DNA of 49,138 nt from Alloprevotella tannerae (lineage in GTDB: Bacteria; Bacteroidota; Bacteroidia; Bacteroidales; Bacteroidaceae). The notes under the pieces are model-generated. The model ran no database searches. It was not told the DNA's origin and saw only the letters and a program-made list of their open reading frames with translations. A program made the position numbers and the translations under genes. Location: contig JABZGR010000014.1 in the NCBI GenBank assembly GCA_015259125.1, positions 1 to 49,138 of the forward strand. Direction: 5' to 3'. This document shows, one piece after another, positions 43,518 to 49,138 of the stretch (position 1 is the stretch's first letter; each line of letters starts with the position of its first letter).

Positions 43518-44017
43518 TATATTTGATAGAAATATACCATGAAAAGAATAATTTTTTCGATTGAAGTGAAGAAATTCCCTTTTACACTTTCGTTCCTTAG
43601 CTAAAAAGAGCGCAAAGACATAAAAATGGCGGGACAAGGATATGGCGTAAGCGGAGTGAGGTCAGGGGCAGCGGGACTTGTTGGGTAACGAAAGGTGCGC
43701 GGAGAATTGAGCGTAAAAGAAGTAGAATGTCAGAGCCGCGCAGAAAGCGTCCAAACAAGGAGAAACCGATGGAAAAAGGGAAACAAGAAGCGCTTAAACA
43801 AGGAGCGGAGAGCGCAAAAGCCGCACAAAAACACATGGGCAAGGAGCGGCAAAACGCAAAAAGGGCGCAAGAAGTATTGTGAACGAGAGGCGATCGAAGG
43901 TAAAAAAGAGGCAGCGCGACAGAGGCTGCGGCAATATAGAAAAAGCAGCAATAACCGAAGTCCATTGCTGTTTTTTATGTATTATATAATCGTTCGATAG
44001 CGCTACAAAAAACGGCC

Positions 44018-44734
44018 TTACTTAGCCGCTTCAGTAGGTGGGAAAGGCTTGCTCAGCGGATTGTTGCGCGCTGCAGCAATATAATGGCGCACATAGGGAT
44101 TTTCAAGAAACGATTGAGGTACGCTCGTCAAAATGCGCTGGATCTGATCCGTCACGATCGGCGTCGGATATTTGCTGCAAAGTATGCGGAAGAAGCCGGG
44201 GCCAAGGACGTTATTCCAATTGTCGACGATAAAGTGAATTTCAAGGTTCTCTGAAGCCGCATTGAGGTTGTCGATCTTGCCTTTCCACTTCGCCTCAATC
44301 GTCTCCATCGTATGCCCTTGCTGCATTTCCCGAATCACGTTTTGCTGAATATCCCAAAGCGCGTTCTCATACTTATCGCGCCGCTTAAAGAATCGGTAAA
44401 GACGACTATTGAGCGGCCCACCGGAGACAATCTGACCTAAATTGTCTAATTGAACCGTAACGGTGCTCGCTTCTATAACGAGAGGCATCACCCGCGTATC
44501 ACCCATATACAGCTGGGCCATACAAGTAGAATCTATCGCACCGTAAAAATTGAAACGACCGTGGACAACTTTGCAAGAATCCAGATCAGTCGAGGCAATG
44601 CCATCAGGAGAAACTTTGAGATAAAGCATACGTCCATCATAGGCAGGCACAGTAGAGCTGCCATTGATGTTATAAGATGAAGCGCACGAAGCGATCAGCA
44701 CCATAAGAGCTATGTATGTCAATACCTTCATCAT
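44018..44734 (-). CDS. DUF4369-like lipoprotein
   Basis: 238 residues with a lipoprotein signal (MKVLTYIALMVLIASC, Cys17). The early part (INGSSTVPAYDGRMLYLKV, DLDSCKVVHGRFNFYGAID, MPLVIEASTVTVQLD) is the beta-sandwich pattern of DUF4369, found in Bacteroidetes lipoproteins often ahead of thioredoxin-like domains. Here no thioredoxin domain follows; the C-terminal half is helical. The precise role is unknown. It is a single-gene unit with a -7 box 31 bases upstream. Confidence 0.85.
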   Translation of the reverse strand: MMKVLTYIALMVLIASCASSYNINGSSTVPAYDGRMLYLKVSPDGIASTDLDSCKVVHGRFNFYGAIDSTCMAQLYMGDTRVMPLVIEASTVTVQLDNLGQIVSGGPLNSRLYRFFKRRDKYENALWDIQQNVIREMQQGHTMETIEAKWKGKIDNLNAASENLEIHFIVDNWNNVLGPGFFRILCSKYPTPIVTDQIQRILTSVPQSFLENPYVRHYIAAARNNPLSKPFPPTEAAK

Positions 44735-44764
44735 TTTCCGTTATTTCGCCTGACTATTGTTTGG

Positions 44765-44772
44765 CAAATATA
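44765..44772 (-). promoter_or_regulatory. -7 element of the DUF4369-like lipoprotein gene
   Basis: TATATTTG on the minus strand; no clear -33 partner. The leader is about 24 bases. Confidence 0.55.
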
Positions 44773-44874
44773 CGCTGAACACTATGAATACTTAATGTTT
44801 CTACTGTTACAAATTCTTGAAATAATATATTTTTGAGGTTTTGTAAACAATCTCTTCGCTAAAGCAGGCGTTTT

Positions 44875-45255
44875 TTATACTTCACGCGCTTTTTTTAGTT
44901 CTGATGGTAAGCGAAAAGCAGTATAAAGTTCAAAGACGACAGCTATGGCCAACGAGATTTTCCACTCATCGCCGCGAAAAGGTGGGAGGCCTTGCCAATG
45001 CATATACATTAAAACGCTCGTAACCAGCAAGAAGGCTGCTCCAAGCAACTGCTGGCGGTGCAAACGCCGCGCGGTGAAACTTTTGCTGGTAAAGGGAGTT
45101 AAAAATTGCGCGCCGGCGAAAAGAACAGCGCCTAAGGTGAATACGAGAAATGCGTACATAAAATCGGCCACAAAAAGCGGCAGCAATACGCCAATGGGTA
45201 AGAGCAAGCCGCCTACAATCGTAGCCAGGCTAAGGAGGGTTGGAAATAACTTCAT
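44875..45255 (-). CDS. small four-helix membrane protein
   Basis: 126 residues with four membrane helices (LLSLATIVGGLLLPIGVLL, YAFLVFTLGAVLFAGA, LLGAAFLLVTSVLMYM and KISLAIAVVFELYTAF). I recall conserved small membrane proteins of this kind beside the DivIC-like gene in Bacteroidales but do not know a function. Its start overlaps the DivIC-like gene by four bases. Confidence 0.8.
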   Translation of the reverse strand: MKLFPTLLSLATIVGGLLLPIGVLLPLFVADFMYAFLVFTLGAVLFAGAQFLTPFTSKSFTARRLHRQQLLGAAFLLVTSVLMYMHWQGLPPFRGDEWKISLAIAVVFELYTAFRLPSELKKAREV

Positions 45256-45560
45256 TGTTCCTTTTCGATTACGTAAACATCCTCATTGTCAGTCTTCATA
45301 AATAAGTGGACGCGCGCCACTTTCTCTACCGCAGCCGGATCAGTATGCAGTTCGTAAAGCGTGCGTGCATCGGCGGCGTATTGCTGTTCATAGCGCCGAA
45401 TATCTTCGCGCAGCGTTTCGTTGCGCTCATACAAGCGATAGCGATACCAAAGACTATTGGGGTCTACAAAGCCAATCAAGATCAGAAAGGCAAGAATAGT
45501 CCACAAGTACTTATGACGCGTCAAAGACCGGCCGAAAGCAGAAAAGTTGAGTCTCACCAT
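45252..45560 (-). CDS. DivIC/FtsB-family septum protein
   Basis: 102 residues. One membrane helix (YLWTILAFLILIGFV, residues 18-32) is followed by a coiled coil (YRLYERNETLREDIRRYEQQYAADART) and a short end with LHTDPAAVEKVARVHLFMKTDNEDVYV. This is the septum formation initiator layout, the FtsB-like partner of FtsL and FtsQ in division. It starts 41 bases after queF and overlaps the next gene by four bases. Confidence 0.9.
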   Translation of the reverse strand: MVRLNFSAFGRSLTRHKYLWTILAFLILIGFVDPNSLWYRYRLYERNETLREDIRRYEQQYAADARTLYELHTDPAAVEKVARVHLFMKTDNEDVYVIEKEQ

Positions 45561-45601
45561 ACGTATTATTTATCACTTACGCGGCTATGCGCTGAAGAGG
45601 T

Positions 45602-46060
45602 TTATAAGTCGTGCTGCTCAAGGCGGTGGCGAGCCATTTCTTCATACTTCGTTCCGGGGCGTCCATAGTTGGCATAAGGAAAAATGCTAATACCGCCGCG
45701 GGGCGTGAATAGGCCGCACACCTCAATATACTTTGGATCCATCAGGCGAATAAGGTCTTTCATAATCACGTTGACGCAGTCTTCGTGGAAGTCGCCGTGA
45801 TTGCGAAAACTGAAGAGGTAAAGTTTCAAACTCTTACTCTCGACCATACGCTTGTCGGGCATATAACTAATGCGCAATTCGGCAAAGTCGGGCTGGCCCG
45901 TAATCGGGCAGAGCGACGTAAACTCGGGACAATTAAAGCGCACCCAATAGTCGTTGTCGGGATGTTTGTTTTCAAACACCTCAAGCACCTCAGGCGCATA
46001 ATCCATTTTATAATCCGTCTTACGCCCCAGCGCGTGTAAATTATCGAGTTCTCTATTCAT
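45602..46060 (-). CDS. queF: preQ1 synthase (NADPH-dependent nitrile reductase)
   Basis: 152 residues, the short (type I) form. The catalytic Cys51 is in EFTSLCPITGQPDF with Asp58. The NADPH-binding motif appears as ESKSLKLYLFSFRNHGDFHE, and PRGGISIFPYANYGRP near the end is also conserved. It reduces preQ0 to preQ1 in queuosine synthesis. It lies four bases after queC, which makes preQ0, so the two consecutive steps are co-expressed. Confidence 0.97.
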   Translation of the reverse strand: MNRELDNLHALGRKTDYKMDYAPEVLEVFENKHPDNDYWVRFNCPEFTSLCPITGQPDFAELRISYMPDKRMVESKSLKLYLFSFRNHGDFHEDCVNVIMKDLIRLMDPKYIEVCGLFTPRGGISIFPYANYGRPGTKYEEMARHRLEQHDL

Positions 46061-46064
46061 TTGT

Positions 46065-46745
46065 TTATGATTTTTGTGCGGAATCCTTTAATGCCAAATA
46101 TTCTTCTAAACCGCGGCGGCGCAATGTGCAGGCGGGGCAGTGGCCGCAGCCATCGCCTTTGACGCCGTTATAGCAAGTCAGCGTTTCGTTTCTGACCAAA
46201 TCGAGCACGCCCAGCTCGTCAGCCAGCGCCCAAGTAGCGGCTTTGTCGCGCCACATCAGCGGCGTATGGATCACAAACTGCTCGTCCATCGCCAAATTGA
46301 GCGTCACGTTCAGACTCTTCATAAACGAATCGCGACAATCAGGGTAACCGGAAAAATCGGTCTGCGATACGCCCGTCACCAAATGCCTAATATCGTGCTC
46401 ACGAGCATAGACGGCGGCAATGCTTAAAAAGAACAAATTGCGCCCCGGCACGAACGTGTTTGGAAAAGAACCTTCGGGCTGCTCAGCATCCATTTCGAGC
46501 GAAGCATCAGTCAGCGAATTGCGCCCCAACTGCCCGATCAGTGGCGCTTCAAGGCCCTGGAAATGCACACCGGCCTCGCGGGCAATGCGTTCGGCCAACT
46601 CAACTTCGTTTGCGTGCTTCTGCCCGTAGCGAAAAGAGAGGGCAAAAACTTCCTTAAATTGCCTTTTGGCCCAAAAGAGGCACGTAGTAGAATCCTGACC
46701 GCCGCTAAAGACGACCAAGGCGCGTTCATCATTTAATAGTTTCAT
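46065..46745 (-). CDS. queC: 7-cyano-7-deazaguanine (preQ0) synthase
   Basis: 226 residues. The PP-loop SGGQDS is at residues 14-19, followed by FRYGQKHANEVELAE, LITGVSQTDFSGYPDCR-like segments and the C-terminal zinc site C-x7-CGHCPAC. It converts 7-carboxy-7-deazaguanine to preQ0 with ammonia and ATP. Its start overlaps the end of a 40-aa membrane peptide frame. Confidence 0.97.
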   Translation of the reverse strand: MKLLNDERALVVFSGGQDSTTCLFWAKRQFKEVFALSFRYGQKHANEVELAERIAREAGVHFQGLEAPLIGQLGRNSLTDASLEMDAEQPEGSFPNTFVPGRNLFFLSIAAVYAREHDIRHLVTGVSQTDFSGYPDCRDSFMKSLNVTLNLAMDEQFVIHTPLMWRDKAATWALADELGVLDLVRNETLTCYNGVKGDGCGHCPACTLRRRGLEEYLALKDSAQKS

Positions 46746-46851
46746 CTTGTCTTGTTTTTAGGAGCTTGCCGGAGCGCAGACTTTTGAAGAGCACTACGAC
46801 CCCAACAAGGGCAATTACGCCAACAGGCACAAATCGCTGCCACCGCATCAT
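46729..46851 (-). CDS. 40-aa small membrane protein ahead of queC
   Basis: A frame of 40 codons on the minus strand: MMRWQRFVPVGVIALVGVVV, then LFKSLRSGKLLK and a charged end. It has one clear membrane helix (residues 7-23) flanked by basic residues. The stop overlaps the queC start by 17 bases, which suggests coupling. An exact consensus promoter ends about 20 bases upstream of the first ATG, so a translated leader peptide would be the first thing made. I do not recognise it, and codon use is weak evidence at this length. Confidence 0.5.
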   Translation of the reverse strand: MMRWQRFVPVGVIALVGVVVLFKSLRSGKLLKTRQDETIK

Positions 46852-46871
46852 GCTTCTGCCGATCTCGGAAG

Positions 46872-46902
46872 CAAAGGTAGCAAAAGCCCTTCGCCCGACA
46901 AA
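46872..46902 (-). promoter_or_regulatory. promoter of the small protein - queC - queF operon
   Basis: TTTG (46899-46902), a 19-bp spacer and TACCTTTG (46872-46879), an exact consensus match. The start is predicted near 46865, about 14 bases before the 40-aa frame. Confidence 0.8.
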
Positions 46903-47356
46903 GTCTAAAAGGCTTTAAGAGGGGCAAAGACAGGACTTTTATAGCTGTCGGACACTCATTTGAACCAAGATAAACAACGATTCGCAAGCCCGACGAAGCG
47001 CTTGCTTTATTCCGTTTTGCTGGACAGCAGATACATTATATATATAACGACAAGCCCTTCAAGTTTGACCTCGCAAGTGCGTCGGCAACCAAAAACCGGC
47101 AAGTTGTAGGCATCAAACTTAAAGCGTCATAAACTTTTTCGCCGGCTCAAAACGACCGATGCCGACTTTACAGATAAATCCACCATGGCTGTAAGATGGA
47201 ATGAATAATAACTATTGATGCCACAATGGCTAAAAGGCAAGGGCCGACCGGCGCTACACATGGGCGAAAAAGACCTCGACTTAAAAGACAAACATCTGCC
47301 TTATTTTCAACACATTATAAGGGCACTTTAACCACGCTCTATCCCCCTTAAAATTT

Positions 47357-47470
47357 GCTTAGGTGAAAGTAAAAACTTTCTCCTATGATCGTAAAAATTC
47401 TCTCCTAAGACAAAAAAAATTGTCCTATAAGAAAGTTTTTCTTTTCTTAGGTGAAAGTTTTGAGACTCTT
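47357..47470. repeat. tandem array with about 22-bp period, five or six units
   Basis: TCCT or TCTTAGG-type cores lie at 47357, 47381, 47403, 47423, 47445 and 47467 (steps of 24, 22, 20, 22 and 22). CTTAGG near both ends is the inverse of CCTAAG in the middle. The spacing is less exact than in the other arrays. Confidence 0.65.
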
Positions 47471-47660
47471 ATAAGCCTTGAAATACAATCACTTACAAAC
47501 CCCATCGAGACCCCATAAACGGCTTGATTATCTGCATCGGTTTTTGAGGCAGGCTTACTTGTACGGCGCAAAGCGTTATGCACCGTAAAGACAAGCTTAC
47601 GATGACGCGCAAAAGAATAAGGACTCGGAATAACTTTCATACTAAAAAATAAGATTTAAA

Positions 47661-47692
47661 CTTGCAAAAGTGCTGTTTTCACAATATATTTG
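47661..47692 (+). promoter_or_regulatory. promoter of the LRR gene
   Basis: CTTG (47661-47664), a 20-bp spacer and TATATTTG (47685-47692). The leader to the ATG at 47872 is about 173 bases. Confidence 0.6.
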
Positions 47693-47871
47693 CGTCATAA
47701 AACACCTATAGCTGCGCATCTTTCCGCGAGCAAGCAGTAAAGCTCCCCTTATTTGCCGCCTGAAAACCCTTAAAAACAAGACGACAAAGCTTACCGATCA
47801 AGGAAGAAAAGGCGTGGAAACACGGCGTTTGACCGGAATCCTGCGGACTATATCATAAAACCACAAACCTT

Positions 47872-49138
47872 ATGAAGAGAACGATACTTTTGTTAGCCGC
47901 TTTGGCGCTTGTCTGCTCACAAAAAATCTTTGGGCAAGTGAATTTCTTTGATGCCCACGTGAGCAAGTACGGAGAATTGGAGCAGGTCTTGGGGGAAAAA
48001 TGGGACAAAATCGATTCATTAATCGTACATGGACCAATCAATGAAGCTGATTTTACAACGATGTGGAAATGCAGCTTTGAGGGGAAACTTACTGTGCTGA
48101 ACCTGGAGCATGCGCAAGTAGAAAACAATAAGATACCTACGCGTGCACTTTTTAAGGTTGATAGGCAGGTTATTGATGACCCGAGAGCATATCAAGGAGT
48201 TGTTTATCTGCCAATACGTCATCTGATCCTTCCTGAGGGTATTCAGGAAATAGGAGACTTTGCTTTCTCGCGAATGAGATTAGAACAAGTGAACCTTCCT
48301 AAGAGCCTAAGGAAGTTGGGCCGTTCATGTTTTTCAAGTTGCCATTGGCTGAGTACCGATCCTTTGATTATCCCGGATGGGATCACGTCTATTCCACCAC
48401 AATGCTTTATAAATTGCCAATGCTTCAAGAAATTGGTGTTACCCTCTACACTTAAAACCATCGAAGGCGCAGCTTTCTATAACACGAGAGTGGAAGAGGC
48501 AAACTTCCCTGAGGGATTGGAGTATATCAAAGGGTTGGCTTTTGAGGGTTCTGACTTAAAAAAAGCAATATTGCCAAGTACCCTTAAAGAATTGTCCGAA
48601 TATACCTTTTCACTGTGTCTCAAATTGCAAGAGATTAAAATCCCAGAAGGTGTCACCACAATACCCAATGCTTTTGCGTATGATTGCCCTTTATTGGAAA
48701 AAGTGAATATTCCAAGGAGTGTAACAGTAATAGAAGCCTATGCTTTCGGAAGTAACGTAATGCTTAAACCAATAGACTTGCCGGAAGGTTTGAAGCGTAT
48801 AGAAAACGATGCTTTTTATTATTGTGCAGTTGATTCTATTGTTTTCCCCGCTTCGTTGGAATACTTGGGTGGAGGGAGCTGTGCTTGTTGGAAATATGTA
48901 AAGAAAATATATTCGCTCTCTGCCAATCCTCCTTATTGCTCCGAAGATATACCCAATCCGGGAGAGGGTCCGTTTTATGGTTATACTCCAAAGGAAACTC
49001 CTCTCTACGTTCCCATCGGTTCGGGAGAAAAATATCGGAAGGCTTTCGGCTGGAACTACTTCACGAATATCATCGAGACGGACAAGTTCCCAACCGGAAT
49101 AATGTCGCCTAAGATGGGCAACAACGAACTATGTAAGG
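47872..49138 (+). CDS. BspA-type leucine-rich-repeat protein (partial, cut at the window end)
   Basis: 422 codons are visible and the frame is still open at the edge. A signal peptide (MKRTILLLAALALVCSQKIFGQ) is followed from about residue 85 by LRR_5 units of the BspA type: LPEGIQEIGDFAF, IPDGITSIPPQCFINC, LPEGLKRIENDAF, FPASLEYLGG, about nine units. They end with a TPLYVPIGSGEKY cap and WNYFTNIIE, the usual end of such blocks. BspA proteins of oral Bacteroidetes bind host proteins and surfaces. A T9SS-type tail may follow beyond the window. Confidence 0.9.
   Translation, partial: MKRTILLLAALALVCSQKIFGQVNFFDAHVSKYGELEQVLGEKWDKIDSLIVHGPINEADFTTMWKCSFEGKLTVLNLEHAQVENNKIPTRALFKVDRQVIDDPRAYQGVVYLPIRHLILPEGIQEIGDFAFSRMRLEQVNLPKSLRKLGRSCFSSCHWLSTDPLIIPDGITSIPPQCFINCQCFKKLVLPSTLKTIEGAAFYNTRVEEANFPEGLEYIKGLAFEGSDLKKAILPSTLKELSEYTFSLCLKLQEIKIPEGVTTIPNAFAYDCPLLEKVNIPRSVTVIEAYAFGSNVMLKPIDLPEGLKRIENDAFYYCAVDSIVFPASLEYLGGGSCACWKYVKKIYSLSANPPYCSEDIPNPGEGPFYGYTPKETPLYVPIGSGEKYRKAFGWNYFTNIIETDKFPTGIMSPKMGNNELCK

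Larger units (their letters stand above)
42678..44017. other. 1.3-kb region without a convincing protein gene
   Basis: Holds the -7 box at 42739-42746, a 14-bp palindrome CTTCGCATGCGAAG (42818-42831), the candidate small RNA (43381-43480) with its promoter, and a purine-rich stretch (about 43690-43940). Open frames there are low-complexity and unconvincing. Confidence 0.6.
46903..47871. other. nearly 1-kb region between the que operon and the LRR gene
   Basis: Contains the repeat array at 47357-47470 and the LRR promoter at 47661-47692. A minus frame of 71 codons (47425-47640) overlaps the array and is doubtful. Nothing else is recognised. Confidence 0.5.

Noticed and set aside
43597..43965. 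Hydrophobic minus-strand frame of 122 codons
   Set aside because: Low-complexity Cys, Phe, Ser and Leu, produced by the pyrimidine-rich strand; no promoter or start context.
43695..44000. Very basic plus-strand frame of 101 codons
   Set aside because: Lys/Arg-rich because of the purine-rich strand. No family pattern and no consensus promoter.
47425..47640. Minus-strand frame of 71 codons
   Set aside because: Its 3' end lies in the repeat array and it has only a near-consensus promoter (CACTTTTG). It could be real but cannot be supported.

Overview
The window reads as a chromosomal segment of a Bacteroidetes bacterium, most likely of the order Bacteroidales and Porphyromonas/Tannerella-like. 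Three things point there: promoters of the Bacteroidetes type (TTTG, 19-21 bp, TAnnTTTG) in front of many genes; a type IX secretion C-terminal sorting domain; and a fimbrillin-like lipoprotein plus a BspA-type leucine-rich-repeat protein. The species cannot be named from the sequence alone.

Layout. 1-5.2 kb: tRNA-Ser(UGA), two small envelope/secreted proteins of unknown role, a two-gene operon for secreted proteins (one with a T9SS-type tail, one with an internal duplication), and an AraC-type regulator. 5.8-7.1 kb: a peroxide-defence pair, bcp and yaaA. 7.1-27.6 kb: a large surface-polysaccharide cluster of 17 genes, all on the minus strand. In transcription order it runs: flippase, GT2, GT-D enzyme, Stealth phosphotransferase, acyltransferase, GT4, EpsG-type polymerase, GT-B enzyme, GT2, GINT1-like beta-propeller protein, two GT4 enzymes, PglC-like phosphoglycosyl transferase, ATP-grasp enzyme, DegT aminotransferase, PglF/WbpM-like dehydratase, and a putative nucleotidyltransferase. 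No chain-length regulator or outer-membrane exporter is present, so final export must be encoded elsewhere. 27.8-31.5 kb: an unknown membrane protein and a PpiD/SurA-like periplasmic foldase. 32-36.3 kb: an AAA/DUF4143 ATPase (+) facing coaX - outer-membrane protein - lptC (-). 36.6-40.2 kb: dnaX, SlyD-type FKBP and aroC on the plus strand. 40.5-42.7 kb: a fimbrillin-like lipoprotein preceded by a 62-aa protein. 43-44 kb: mostly non-coding, with a candidate small RNA. 44-46.9 kb: a DUF4369-type lipoprotein, then a queuosine-linked operon (40-aa membrane peptide, queC, queF, DivIC-like protein, small membrane protein). 47.9 kb to the end: an LRR protein cut by the window edge.

The polysaccharide genes make a coherent pathway. 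The dehydratase and aminotransferase make a UDP-4-amino-deoxy sugar, the ATP-grasp enzyme may acylate it, the PglC-like enzyme loads it onto undecaprenyl phosphate, and the glycosyltransferases, Stealth enzyme and acyltransferase build and decorate the repeat unit. The flippase moves it across the membrane and the EpsG-type protein polymerises it.

The most unusual signal is non-coding. Six intergenic places carry short tandem arrays of imperfect palindromes with a 21- or 22-bp period (two DNA turns). They fall into at least two sequence families that recur at distant loci. The three largest gaps inside the polysaccharide cluster each hold one array, and three others lie between operons. I do not recognise this as a described system.
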